Below are positions 34,978-43,276 of a stretch of DNA of 64,000 nt, piece by piece. The DNA comes from Candidatus Kapaibacterium sp. (GTDB lineage Bacteria > Bacteroidota > Ignavibacteria > Kapaibacteriales > UBA2268). The number at the start of each line of letters is the position of its first letter. The stretch's first letter is position 1. The stretch is taken from positions 1 to 64,000 of the forward strand of contig JAMLHE010000003.1 in assembly GCA_023957315.1 (NCBI GenBank), written 5' to 3'. Under the pieces are notes generated by a model. The model saw only the letters and a list, made by a program, of their open reading frames with translations, did not search any database and was not told the origin of the DNA. The position numbers and the translations under genes are program-made.

Positions 34978-35054
34978 TGTAGATAACGGTTTAAAAATAA
35001 AGCCTTCATTAGCATTATGAAAATTTACCAAAACTTAACTTTAAAACTTTCCAA

Positions 35055-36506
35055 ATGAACAACGAAAAGCAATTTTACAAAGATAATAAAAAAAACGAAT
35101 CCAATGCCTACTTAATGGGTGGCAAGATGCCACCACATTCATTAGAAGCCGAAAAAGCAGTTCTCGGTGCTATGATGATTGATAGATTGGCTATACCTCA
35201 AGCTGTTGAAATGTTGAGCGAGGATAGTTTTTACCAAATCGGACACCAAAAGATATTTTCCACAATCACAAAGCTAAGTAATACCGGTCAAACACCCGAT
35301 ATCATCACTGTTACTGAAGACCTGAAATCAAGAGGTGAGTTAGAAATCGTTGGTGGTATTGCATATCTGAGCGAAATAAACCACTTGACCCCGACTTCTG
35401 CATTCATTGAGCAACATGCTCGAATTGTTCAGGAAAAATACCTGAAACGACAGCTTATCTCCACTGCAAGAGAAATACTCAATTCAGCTTATGATGATTC
35501 GACAGACGCACTTGACGAAGTTGATGTTGCTGAAAGATTAATTTTCGAAATTGCCGAAAAGCGTCTCAAGAAAAGTTATATGTCAATGAATGCACTTTTG
35601 AAAGATGCTTATGAATTGATTTCCCAACTTTCACATAGAGACAAATCTAAATTGACAGGAGTTCCCTCAGGATATTCCGAGTTAGACCATCTTCTCGGTG
35701 GATTTCAAAAATCAGACTTGATAATAATTGCTGCCCGACCATCGATGGGTAAAACTGCTCTTGCGTTGAGTATGGCTCGAAATGCCGCTGTACTACACAA
35801 AGCAGCAGTTGCATTTTTCTCCATAGAAATGTCCTCGTTGCAACTTGTAATCCGTCTGATTAGTTCGGAATCTAAAGTTGACCAACAAAAAGTCCGTACA
35901 GGTTCTATCAATCAAGAGGACGACCAAAGAATTGTCAAAGGTTTGAATGTGTTGTCACATGCTCCTATCTATGTAGATGACAGCCCGATGTTATCAATAC
36001 TCGAACTTAGGGCAAAGTGCAGAAGGCTGAAATCCGAGCACGACATCCAACTTGTTTTTGTGGATTATTTGCAATTATTGGCAGCTCCTAAAGCCGAAAG
36101 TCGCGAACGCGAAATTTCGTTGATTTCGGCATCGCTGAAGCAAATTGCCAAAGAATTGAACATTCCAGTAGTTGCTTTAGCTCAGTTGAATCGTTCAGTC
36201 GAATCCCGTACCGATAAGCGTCCGATGCTCTCGGATTTAAGAGAATCAGGCTCAATCGAACAAGACGCAGACGTTGTAATGTTTGTCAATCGTCCCGAAC
36301 AATACGGACAAATGCACTATGACGATGCCAATAAAACACCTACACAAGGAACTGCCGAAATCATCGTCGGTAAGCAAAGAAACGGACCTGTTGGGACTAT
36401 CAGGTTAGCATTCCAAAAGAATTATGCAAGATTTGAAAATTTGGCAACAGATTCGGCTTTCCCTGAGCCCGAAAATTTACCTGCTCAAACAGATGAAGCA
36501 TTTTAA
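35055..36506 (+). CDS. dnaB: Replicative DNA helicase DnaB
   Basis: The hexameric helicase at the replication fork. The 483-residue protein has an N-terminal DnaB domain (PHSLEAEKAVLGAMMID) and a RecA-like C-terminal domain with Walker A ARPSMGKTALALSMA (about residues 228-242), Walker B VFVDYLQLL, LAQLNRSVESR and the arginine-finger region (LRESGSIEQDADVVMFV). There is no intein, which is worth stating because this gene often carries one. It is followed after 78 bases by ffh, which has its own promoter. Confidence 0.97.
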   Translation: MNNEKQFYKDNKKNESNAYLMGGKMPPHSLEAEKAVLGAMMIDRLAIPQAVEMLSEDSFYQIGHQKIFSTITKLSNTGQTPDIITVTEDLKSRGELEIVGGIAYLSEINHLTPTSAFIEQHARIVQEKYLKRQLISTAREILNSAYDDSTDALDEVDVAERLIFEIAEKRLKKSYMSMNALLKDAYELISQLSHRDKSKLTGVPSGYSELDHLLGGFQKSDLIIIAARPSMGKTALALSMARNAAVLHKAAVAFFSIEMSSLQLVIRLISSESKVDQQKVRTGSINQEDDQRIVKGLNVLSHAPIYVDDSPMLSILELRAKCRRLKSEHDIQLVFVDYLQLLAAPKAESREREISLISASLKQIAKELNIPVVALAQLNRSVESRTDKRPMLSDLRESGSIEQDADVVMFVNRPEQYGQMHYDDANKTPTQGTAEIIVGKQRNGPVGTIRLAFQKNYARFENLATDSAFPEPENLPAQTDEAF

Positions 36507-36523
36507 TAAATTTATCTAAAATC

Positions 36524-36554
36524 TTTGTCAATCGGTATCTTTGTATTATATTTG
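36524..36554 (+). promoter_or_regulatory. Bacteroidota-type promoter of ffh
   Basis: TTTG (36524-36527) is followed after exactly 19 bases by TATATTTG (36547-36554), a full match to the primary sigma-factor consensus of Bacteroidota (TTTG-N19-TAnnTTTG). Transcription would start near 36560, leaving a leader of about 25 bases before the ffh ATG. No intrinsic terminator lies between dnaB and this site. Confidence 0.78.
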
Positions 36555-36584
36555 TAGTTCGTTTAAATCGAAATTACAATAATT

Positions 36585-37910
36585 ATGTTTGAGAATTTAC
36601 AAGAAAAATTAGAATTAGCTCTGAAAAGATTCAGAGGTCAGTCAACTATAACCGAAGAGAATATCGCCGAAGCTTTAGTTGAGATTCGCCGTGCGTTGAT
36701 AGATGCCGACGTGAACTTCAATGTAGCAAAGCAATTTGTCGAAGATGTCAAAGAAAAGGCACTCGGGCAGGAAGTCAAAGGTAAGTTGATGCCTGAGCAA
36801 TTAATTGTCAAAATTGTTCGCGACGAATTAGTTGCTATCATGGGCAATAAGATGAGCGAATTACAATTCTCATCTCAAGCACCGACAGTAATACTTGTTG
36901 CCGGATTGCAAGGTTCGGGTAAAACTACTTTTTGCGGCAAATTAGCAAAAAGTTTGCGCAAAAAAGGCAGACAACCGCTCTTAGTCGCTTGCGATATTTA
37001 TCGTCCTGCGGCGATTTTGCAATTAGAGCAGTTAGCTTCGCAAGTAAAAATTCCAATTTATAAAGAAGAAACTAAAGATGCCGTTGCCATAGCAAACAAT
37101 GCTATCGCATATGCAAAAAAATTCGGTCGCGACGTAGTAATTATTGATACAGCCGGTAGATTGACAATTGATGAAGAAATGATGACGGAAGTCAAGAACA
37201 TTTCCGATTCGGTAAAACCTACCGAAACCTTGTTCGTTTGCGATGCGATGATTGGTCAAGACGCCGTCACCACTGCAAGAGCTTTTCACGATAAATTATC
37301 ACTTACCGGTGTCGTACTAACAAAATTGGACGGTGATACACGTGGTGGAGCAGCATTATCAGTGCTTCAAGTCGTAGGTAAACCCGTAAAATTTGTCGGT
37401 ACAGGCGAAAAATTGGAAGCTCTCGAGCCATTCCATCCCGAACGTATCGCATCCCGTATCCTTGGTATGGGCGACGTGTTGACCTTAGTTGAAAAAGCTG
37501 AACAACAATACGACCAAAAAGAAGCCGAAGCACTCGAAGAAAAAATCAGAAAAAATCAATTCACTTTTGATGATTTTCTCGACCAACTCAAAATTATCCA
37601 AAAGATGGGTTCACTCAAAGATTTGCTCGGAATGATACCCGGAATGGATAAGCAACTCAAAAATGTAAATATTGATGACAAAGCTTTCAAAAAAGTTGAA
37701 GCAATAATATATTCGATGACAAGGGAAGAACGCAAAAGCCCTAAGATATTGAATGGTTCCAGACGTATGAGAATTGCCAAAGGCAGCGGCACACAAGTGC
37801 AAGATGTCAATAGATTGCTCAAACAATTTGACGATATGCAAAAAATGATGAAGAATATGACAAGAGGTAAAAAATCCCGCTTCATGCCAAAATTCCCCGG
37901 CATGGGTTAA
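36585..37910 (+). CDS. ffh: Signal recognition particle protein Ffh
   Basis: The 441-residue GTPase binds 4.5S RNA and signal sequences and delivers nascent membrane proteins to FtsY. The N domain begins MFENLQEKLELALKRFRGQ. The G domain has GLQGSGKTTFCGKLA, DIYRPAAILQLEQL, DTAGRL and TKLDGDTRGGAAL. The M domain (from about 300) has the RNA-binding RMRIAKGSGTQVQDVNRLLK and a Met-rich tail (MQKMMKNMTRGKK). Standard length and all motifs present. It is followed by rpsP after 96 bases, a common pairing. Confidence 0.97.
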   Translation: MFENLQEKLELALKRFRGQSTITEENIAEALVEIRRALIDADVNFNVAKQFVEDVKEKALGQEVKGKLMPEQLIVKIVRDELVAIMGNKMSELQFSSQAPTVILVAGLQGSGKTTFCGKLAKSLRKKGRQPLLVACDIYRPAAILQLEQLASQVKIPIYKEETKDAVAIANNAIAYAKKFGRDVVIIDTAGRLTIDEEMMTEVKNISDSVKPTETLFVCDAMIGQDAVTTARAFHDKLSLTGVVLTKLDGDTRGGAALSVLQVVGKPVKFVGTGEKLEALEPFHPERIASRILGMGDVLTLVEKAEQQYDQKEAEALEEKIRKNQFTFDDFLDQLKIIQKMGSLKDLLGMIPGMDKQLKNVNIDDKAFKKVEAIIYSMTREERKSPKILNGSRRMRIAKGSGTQVQDVNRLLKQFDDMQKMMKNMTRGKKSRFMPKFPGMG

Positions 37911-38006
37911 TATCTCATGGAGATTCGAGCATTCACGCTTGTTAGGACAAGCACCAAAAGAATGACAACAATAGTTTTTCTCTAATTTATTTAAAGGTTT
38001 TTAGAA

Positions 38007-38426
38007 ATGGTAAAGTTAAGATTAAGAAGAAAAGGGAGAATTCATCATCCCGTTTATGACATCGTTGCAGTAGATTCGAAAGCAAGACGCGACGGTGCTT
38101 TTTTGGAAAGATTGGGCTACTACGACCCAAACACATCACCTACCACTATCAGTGTTGACCACGACAGAGCTATTTATTGGCTCAGCGTGGGTGCTCAGCC
38201 TACTGACGTGACTGAAAAGCTTTTGAGCTATGATGGTGTTTTGCTTCGCAGAGCAATGTCATTCAAAGACAAACCTCTCGAGGAAATCAACGAAGCTGTC
38301 GAAAAACATCGCAAGAATGTTCACGACAGATACTTCCGCCAAAAAGACAAAAGGTCACAACGTAAAGCTGCCAAAATCGCAGCAGAAAAGAAAGCAAAAG
38401 AAAAAGCAGCCGAAGGCGCCGAATAA
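38007..38426 (+). CDS. rpsP: 30S ribosomal protein S16
   Basis: The 139-residue protein has the S16 core MVKLRLRRKGRIHHPVYDIV and DGAFLERLGYYDPN, then RAIYWLSVGAQPTDVTEKLL. The core of about 80 residues is followed by a Lys/Ala/Glu-rich extension (KDKRSQRKAAKIAAEKK), typical of Bacteroidota S16 proteins. rimM, trmD and rplS, which often follow rpsP in other phyla, are absent; a terminator ends the unit instead. Confidence 0.97.
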   Translation: MVKLRLRRKGRIHHPVYDIVAVDSKARRDGAFLERLGYYDPNTSPTTISVDHDRAIYWLSVGAQPTDVTEKLLSYDGVLLRRAMSFKDKPLEEINEAVEKHRKNVHDRYFRQKDKRSQRKAAKIAAEKKAKEKAAEGAE

Positions 38427-38455
38427 TTCTTTCTTCTCACAAAGAATCAATCAAG

Positions 38456-38485
38456 AAGCTGTCCCACAAGGGCAGCTTTTTTTTT
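38456..38485 (+). terminator. Terminator of the ffh-rpsP unit
   Basis: AAGCTG(T)CCC pairs with GGGCAGCTT around an ACAA loop and is followed by nine T residues. Confidence 0.9.
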
Positions 38486-38613
38486 GGGGGTGGGTTGGGA
38501 GTGTAAGAAAAAAAAGAAAAAAATTTTGATATTTCATTTGGAAATGACAAAAGTTTTATTATTTTGGAAATTAGGTTTTCACATTTTTATAAATTGTTAT
38601 TAAGGAGTGGTTT

Positions 38614-40317
38614 ATGAAAACAATGTACCCCCCCTCCACGAGAGCCTTTGGGCTATTGACAGCAGCTTTTTGCATACTATACTTAACTAATTCTACGGTG
38701 ATGGAAGCACAAACCGGTAAAGAACTATTTCCCGAACAATTGCTTACTTCATGTTGCGAACAAATTGATATTGACTACTATGTTACAGAGGATTGTTGTA
38801 TTCAAATTGATATTGACAATCCAAGTTGCGAAGATGCCAAAATATCAATTTTATATAGAGACCCTTATCATCATTTATGGCAAATAAAACATGTTGAATC
38901 TGCACCAGCAACAACTGTTAGCTATAAACTTTGCCCTACCGTAGTTTCCACTACAGTACAGTTCAAGGTAATAATTCAATATGCTAATGGAGCACCACAT
39001 TGCGATGAGAGTTTTTTGGTTGAAGGAGTAAACCAATTCACATTTAATGTTGATAGAAGTCAATGTTGCAATTGTGAAGGTTCAAACACATGGTTAACTG
39101 CATCAATGCACGCGGATACTCTATGCCCTGATTCATGTACTATCAGAATGGATTTAGATATACCGGATTCACTAACATGTTTAAAATACTTCATTCCCCA
39201 AAATCAAGAAGCCCCGTATAATGAACCGCTGGAAATTAATACTGAAAACATTGAAAACTTCTATAGATGTCTAGGACCAGGTGAATCTACTTCAATTCAA
39301 TTATTTTTATTAGCAAGTCCTGAAGAATATTTGCTTAGTCCTTTGGCTGGGTGCAAAGTTTATTCCAGTTTTTCATGTGACACAGTACCCATTATTGAAT
39401 TCCCTGAAATTGACCCACCATGTTCTGAGGAATGCCCGGACAGTGCTTGGACTACTTATACTGATGTTTTTAGTATGGGTTCCCCATGTTCAGCCTGTCT
39501 TATATATGTTGAATATGTTGCAAGGAGATGCAATGGTAAACAGGAATTGCAAATCGTACGATTTTTTACTCCCCATCTTCCTAATTGTATTGGATGTCCG
39601 GATGACGTTATTTATTCAGAAGCAATAAAATATATAATTAATAAAAATGCTATGAATTTTGAACCTAGAGAGGAAGAAGATTGTGATACAACCTGGCGAG
39701 TAGGTGTAGGGAGTTGTTGGGCTACTTGGGAATATTACCAATATATAATGAAATGGCAAGATAATGGTCCCTCCGGTCCGGGTTGGGTATCAGTACTTGA
39801 TACTATAGTAGTACGTGAAGTATGCGATAGCGTTCAGTGTTGCTTTGATATAGTTACAGTATGCAGATTATCGGAAGATGCAATTGATATTAGTATTGAT
39901 TCCGTTTCGAATCGATTTGTGAATTGTGATTTTCAATCAAAACTGACTTACTCAGGTTTGTTTGTTTTTTGTACTCCTGCGTGCAATTGGTTAGATAGTT
40001 TAGAAGGTGAATACCAATATATACTTGGGAAAGAAAATATTTTTGAAGACACTAATCCCTCAAGTGAATTTATTATAAATTCATACACTTTGAATGAAAA
40101 TATAGTCTTTGAAATTCAATCACAAAAATCTACTGATGTTGATATAAGAATTTATGATTTATTAGGGAACTTGATTATAGCAAAAACTACTAGAACTTCA
40201 ACAAGATTATCTGAACATAAAATTGACTTAACACAATTTCAAAGTGGAACTTATATTTATTCAGTTGTAATAGGTAGTAAATTGATAAAATCGGATAAGT
40301 TCATATATCTGAAATAA
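38614..40317 (+). CDS. Cysteine-rich secreted protein with T9SS type A sorting domain
   Basis: The protein has 567 residues; an AAGGAGTGG site precedes the ATG. The signal peptide ends around MEAQ. The mature part has about 32 cysteines, many in pairs or tight clusters (SCCEQ, DCCIQ, QCCNCEG, CPDSC, CSEECPDS, CSACL, CIGCPDD, QCCFDIVTVC), suggesting a disulfide-stapled series of small beta domains. Two internal echoes, EQIDIDYYVTEDCC and IQIDIDNPSCED, suggest repetition. The last 85 residues are the sorting domain (VDIRIYDLLGNLI, then FQSGTYIYSVVI, ending KFIYLK). There is no enzyme motif. It is followed by a perfect hairpin and a second T9SS gene on the same strand, possibly forming a pair. 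A structural or adhesive surface protein is inferred. Confidence 0.82.
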   Translation: MKTMYPPSTRAFGLLTAAFCILYLTNSTVMEAQTGKELFPEQLLTSCCEQIDIDYYVTEDCCIQIDIDNPSCEDAKISILYRDPYHHLWQIKHVESAPATTVSYKLCPTVVSTTVQFKVIIQYANGAPHCDESFLVEGVNQFTFNVDRSQCCNCEGSNTWLTASMHADTLCPDSCTIRMDLDIPDSLTCLKYFIPQNQEAPYNEPLEINTENIENFYRCLGPGESTSIQLFLLASPEEYLLSPLAGCKVYSSFSCDTVPIIEFPEIDPPCSEECPDSAWTTYTDVFSMGSPCSACLIYVEYVARRCNGKQELQIVRFFTPHLPNCIGCPDDVIYSEAIKYIINKNAMNFEPREEEDCDTTWRVGVGSCWATWEYYQYIMKWQDNGPSGPGWVSVLDTIVVREVCDSVQCCFDIVTVCRLSEDAIDISIDSVSNRFVNCDFQSKLTYSGLFVFCTPACNWLDSLEGEYQYILGKENIFEDTNPSSEFIINSYTLNENIVFEIQSQKSTDVDIRIYDLLGNLIIAKTTRTSTRLSEHKIDLTQFQSGTYIYSVVIGSKLIKSDKFIYLK

Positions 40318-40322
40318 TTATG

Positions 40323-40356
40323 AGCAGTACTCCTGCTGAAAAGCAGGAGTACTGCT
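40323..40356 (+). terminator. Perfect 15-bp hairpin with GAAA loop between two T9SS genes
   Basis: AGCAGTACTCCTGCT and AGCAGGAGTACTGCT pair perfectly around a GAAA tetraloop, 5 bases after the stop codon. The following T tract is short and interrupted (AGATTTTATTAATTT), so termination is probable but might be partial. The hairpin would also protect the upstream mRNA 3' end. Confidence 0.65.
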
Positions 40357-40388
40357 AGATTTTATTAATTTAATAAAGGATAAACTAT

Positions 40389-41786
40389 ATGAAAATTTTA
40401 TTAATTCTTATTGTTTTTGCTTTTTCATTCATTCATATAAATTCTCAAACTGTATGGGAAAAAGTTAATCCATTTATGGGGCAATTTGCCAGATTTCAAG
40501 ATGTCAGATGTTTTGATAATTTGAATTGCATAGGAATTGTTGAAAATACTGATACATGTTGCGATAGGATTGTTAAGACAACTGACGGTGGCAAAACTTG
40601 GTTTACTCATTATCATGAAAAAATATATAATGATGATACCGGTATGCCAATATTTCCAAATCCTATGTACATGAATTCGATTGACTATTTATCAGAAAAA
40701 CAAATTTATATTTCCCGAAGCAGAGGTAAATTATTTAAAAGTACAGATGGGGGAATTACTTTTGATACAATTCAAGTAGTTGAATCTATCGAGGGGAAAA
40801 ACCCGAGCGGCCTTTATAGTTTAGATATGTATGATTCATTAGTAGGTGGGGCTATATCAAATTCACATCTTTATATAACTGATGATGGATGGAAAACTTC
40901 AAAAAACTTATCAATTGAAGCTGAATTTATACCGGATGATTATCAAATCATTGCGCATAGTTTCATTTATTCAGGTAAAAATCAAATAACTGTTTATTTC
41001 AGAGTTTCTAAAGAAATATCTAAAAACAATTATCATGTATTATATAAAGGACTTATCACCTCTATTAATAGTGGTGAAACATGGTATTTGAGAGATATTC
41101 TCAAAGATTTCAATGCACGTTCAGTTCAAATTACTTCCTTGTTTTTCTTGGACTCAAAAATTGGCTGGGCTTCAGGTCAGGTTATATATGATACTGATAA
41201 TGGAGGTAGATTAACTCACGGACTTGTGTATAAAACATATGATAGTGGTATAACTTGGGACTTAATTCATGTTGACGAGACTGAACCAACATTTGGATTG
41301 TGGGACATTGCTTTTTATGATGAATTAAATGGAATTGTTGTTGGTAAATACGGGAAGTTATTACGTACAACAGATGGTGGTTATACTTGGTTCCGTGATG
41401 CTTTTTTGGACAACTATTCTCAAAACATGCGAGTAGTTCAGAAAATTGCATTTGCGGGAGAACACCCTATCCTAAGTACTTTTAGTGATGGTCTCTGGCG
41501 TGGCACATACACACCGTCATCAGTAAATGAAAGCAAAGAAGCAGGGAAGGGGCTTTCCCTCTACCCCAACCCCACAATGGAATATATCACAATTACGAAA
41601 CCTTCGGAAGGTTTCGAACCTTCGGAAGGTTCAGAAGTCAAAATTTTCAATATGCTTGGTGAATGTGTGATGACCGTAGAGACACGGCATGTCGAGTCTC
41701 TACAAAGAATTAATATTTCGCATCTCCCTCGTGGTGTGTATTATGTCCGTATGGGTAATCGGACGGAGATGTTTGTGAAGATGTGA
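40389..41786 (+). CDS. Secreted YCF48/BNR-type beta-propeller protein with T9SS domain
   Basis: The 465-residue protein has a signal peptide ending HINSQ. The body has repeated Asp-box-like strands typical of YCF48 and sialidase/BNR propellers: TTDGGKTWFTHY, STDGGITFDTI, SINSGETWYL, TYDSGITWDLI and RTTDGGYTWFRDA. Such propellers bind other proteins or glycans; no sialidase catalytic set is visible. The sorting domain starts LSLYPNPTMEYITIT and ends YYVRMGNRTEMFVKM. Within it two palindromic DNA repeats are read in frame as KPSEGFEPSEGSE and VETRHVESLQ. The terminal residues RMGNRTEMFVKM and LPRGVYYVR fit a common sorting-domain subtype. Confidence 0.85.
   Translation: MKILLILIVFAFSFIHINSQTVWEKVNPFMGQFARFQDVRCFDNLNCIGIVENTDTCCDRIVKTTDGGKTWFTHYHEKIYNDDTGMPIFPNPMYMNSIDYLSEKQIYISRSRGKLFKSTDGGITFDTIQVVESIEGKNPSGLYSLDMYDSLVGGAISNSHLYITDDGWKTSKNLSIEAEFIPDDYQIIAHSFIYSGKNQITVYFRVSKEISKNNYHVLYKGLITSINSGETWYLRDILKDFNARSVQITSLFFLDSKIGWASGQVIYDTDNGGRLTHGLVYKTYDSGITWDLIHVDETEPTFGLWDIAFYDELNGIVVGKYGKLLRTTDGGYTWFRDAFLDNYSQNMRVVQKIAFAGEHPILSTFSDGLWRGTYTPSSVNESKEAGKGLSLYPNPTMEYITITKPSEGFEPSEGSEVKIFNMLGECVMTVETRHVESLQRINISHLPRGVYYVRMGNRTEMFVKM
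41598..41631. repeat. Two palindromes with CTTCGGAAG core inside a coding sequence
   Basis: AAACCTTCGGAAGGTTT (41598-41614) and AACCTTCGGAAGGTT (41617-41631) are adjacent palindromes that differ only at their ends. They are read in frame as part of the T9SS domain of the BNR-type protein. The same nine-base core recurs downstream of the gene. Confidence 0.8.
41676..41703. repeat. 28-base interrupted palindrome inside the same T9SS domain
   Basis: GTAGAGAC (41676-41683) and GTCTCTAC (41696-41703) flank ACGGCATGTCGA, itself a degenerate palindrome. From memory, GTAGAGAC...GTCTCTAC palindromes are dispersed repeats in several bacterial phyla. Here it is translated in frame. Confidence 0.7.
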
Positions 41787-41794
41787 CAGATGAA

Positions 41795-41872
41795 GACTTC
41801 GGAAGTCTAATTTTCTAAAGTATATGAATATAATAAGCTTATTGATGTTAATTATACAGACTTCCGAAGTCT
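41795..41872. repeat. Inverted pair of CTTCGGAAG-type palindromes after the BNR-type gene
   Basis: AGACTTCGGAAGTCT (41795-41809) and its reverse complement AGACTTCCGAAGTCT (41858-41872) flank 48 AT-rich bases. Each is a near-perfect palindrome by itself, and together they can form one long hairpin 8 bases past the stop codon. Confidence 0.75.
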
Positions 41873-41880
41873 AACTCAAA

Positions 41881-41916
41881 AATCATCTTAATCACAAAAA
41901 TCACACAAATCATAGT
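41881..41916. repeat. Four 9-base AATCA direct repeats
   Basis: AATCATCTT, AATCACAAA, AATCACACA and AATCATAGT follow head to tail, then TCAGAC. The run lies just beyond the palindrome pair, in the gap between two convergent genes. It looks like part of a dispersed intergenic repeat; I see no coding use. Confidence 0.6.
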
Positions 41917-41954
41917 TCAGACAAACGAGACGGAGATTTTCACCGTTCCCCCCC

Positions 41955-42812
41955 TCAATTCTCGCTGCGATATGTGAGCCCTGCCCAAATGGCTTTGACA
42001 GTGGTTTTTATATCTGCGAGTGACCGGCTGTTTTTCAGAAATAAAAATGTATAGGCGATAGGTCGCAACAATTTCACAAAAATATTCCCGTATAAGCGGT
42101 CTATCACGACTAAATTTCTAATTGAATAAAAACTTTTCCATGTAAAATCTGCAACGTTCTCGGGTGGGTCAATCATTCGCACTAAATTGGCATCACGCAC
42201 CAATAGCATTTTATATCCCGCTCTTTGGGCTCTGAGGAAATATTCTGTGTCATCAGCAAAAATGAAAAATTTCTTCTCAGGTAGTCCTACTTTGCTTATT
42301 ACTTCTTTAGCGAACAATGGTCCTTCAAATGTTGGTCCTTGCACTTCGATTGTCTCATTAGTGAAGTCGCTTTCGGCAACTACTCGCTTCCAAATATGTT
42401 TGAATGGATTCGTCAGATTTAGTTTGATACAATCGTTCAGATAGGGTCTTTTGTCTCTGTATAGCCTAAGCGGAAAGAGCACATAACCCGCTTTGTAATG
42501 CTTGATTAATTTTTCTAAGCAATCCTTTTCGGGGACAACGTCATCGTCCATAATCCAAATCAAATCGCAATCGCTTGACTCAGATTCTTTGAATGCTCTG
42601 TATTGACCACCGGAACTACCCAGATTCGATTGCTTTATAACAATCAAATCTTTTTGCAATGACAACCAATCTTCGGTTCCATCAGTAGATGAGTTATTGA
42701 TTATTATGATATTATCAATTTTGTAAGATTGTTCACGCAGTGCACCGATTACTTTTTTTAGCAAGTCAAGTCTATTGAAGGTTACAACGGCTGCTGTTAC
42801 TTTGTAATTCAT
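41955..42812 (-). CDS. GT2-family glycosyltransferase (GlfT/rhamnosyltransferase-like)
   Basis: The start ATG at 42812 has an AAGGTGAG site and overlaps the Nudix stop as ATGA; a longer reading from 42851 lacks a site. The 285-residue GT-A enzyme has VTAAVVTFNRLDLLKKVI, IIINNSSTDGT, the nucleotide-sugar/metal motif WIMDDDVVPEKD, and FADDTEYFLRAQRAGYK further on as the probable base region. The MDDD form is typical of galactofuranosyl- and rhamnosyl-transferases. It should add a sugar to a lipid-linked glycan on the cytoplasmic side. It is the last gene of the 42-60 kb minus-strand run. Confidence 0.86.
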   Translation of the reverse strand: MNYKVTAAVVTFNRLDLLKKVIGALREQSYKIDNIIIINNSSTDGTEDWLSLQKDLIVIKQSNLGSSGGQYRAFKESESSDCDLIWIMDDDVVPEKDCLEKLIKHYKAGYVLFPLRLYRDKRPYLNDCIKLNLTNPFKHIWKRVVAESDFTNETIEVQGPTFEGPLFAKEVISKVGLPEKKFFIFADDTEYFLRAQRAGYKMLLVRDANLVRMIDPPENVADFTWKSFYSIRNLVVIDRLYGNIFVKLLRPIAYTFLFLKNSRSLADIKTTVKAIWAGLTYRSEN

Positions 42813-43276
42813 AATCTCACCTTGTAATGAGTTCCTAAGTCGCTCAAGCAATAATCTCTGAATATCCGTAAACCATCACGATGCGAAGGCAAGACCATCA
42901 ATTCGTGAGACTCGTCAAAGTTTGTCCATTTGAATTCTTGATGTTCATCCGAAATTTTGACAATATCGGTAAAATTTACCAAAACACCGAATACGGGAGC
43001 GAAATTTACTTGATTTGCATGATAATCGAAAAAAGTTGTCACATATGGCAAACACCAAATTGTATCTGAAACTAAATCTGTTTCCTCCTTCAATTCACGG
43101 AGTGCAGCGTCGAGAGCCGTCTCATTCTTCCAAATTCCTCCTGTTACTGTTTGCCAAATCCCCGGATAAACTCTCATTTTATCAGCACGTTTGAGTACTA
43201 AGTATTCATATTCTTGAGTAGCTGGATTATATCGCGCAATATGAACTTGGACAGTTGTGAGATTAGCTTCTTGCAT
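42809..43276 (-). CDS. Nudix hydrolase
   Basis: From the ATG at 43276 it has 155 residues (43288 would add 4). The Nudix box is GGIWKNETALDAALRELKEE followed by TDL, matching GX5EX7REUXEEXGU except for Asp in place of the last Gly. The upstream part (EYLVLKRADKMRVYPGIWQTVTGG) resembles dihydroneopterin-triphosphate and NTP pyrophosphohydrolases. Sandwiched by overlap between two glycosyltransferase genes, it may hydrolyse a nucleoside diphosphate or nucleotide sugar formed there, but a general housekeeping role is equally likely. Confidence 0.88.
   Translation of the reverse strand: MQEANLTTVQVHIARYNPATQEYEYLVLKRADKMRVYPGIWQTVTGGIWKNETALDAALRELKEETDLVSDTIWCLPYVTTFFDYHANQVNFAPVFGVLVNFTDIVKISDEHQEFKWTNFDESHELMVLPSHRDGLRIFRDYCLSDLGTHYKVRL

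Noticed and set aside
35055..36506. Intein in dnaB
   Set aside because: The helicase motifs are continuous and the length is normal, so no intervening element is present.
42187..42444. Plus-strand frame of 85 codons opposite the GT2 gene
   Set aside because: It is antisense to a clear glycosyltransferase with intact motifs and has no independent support.
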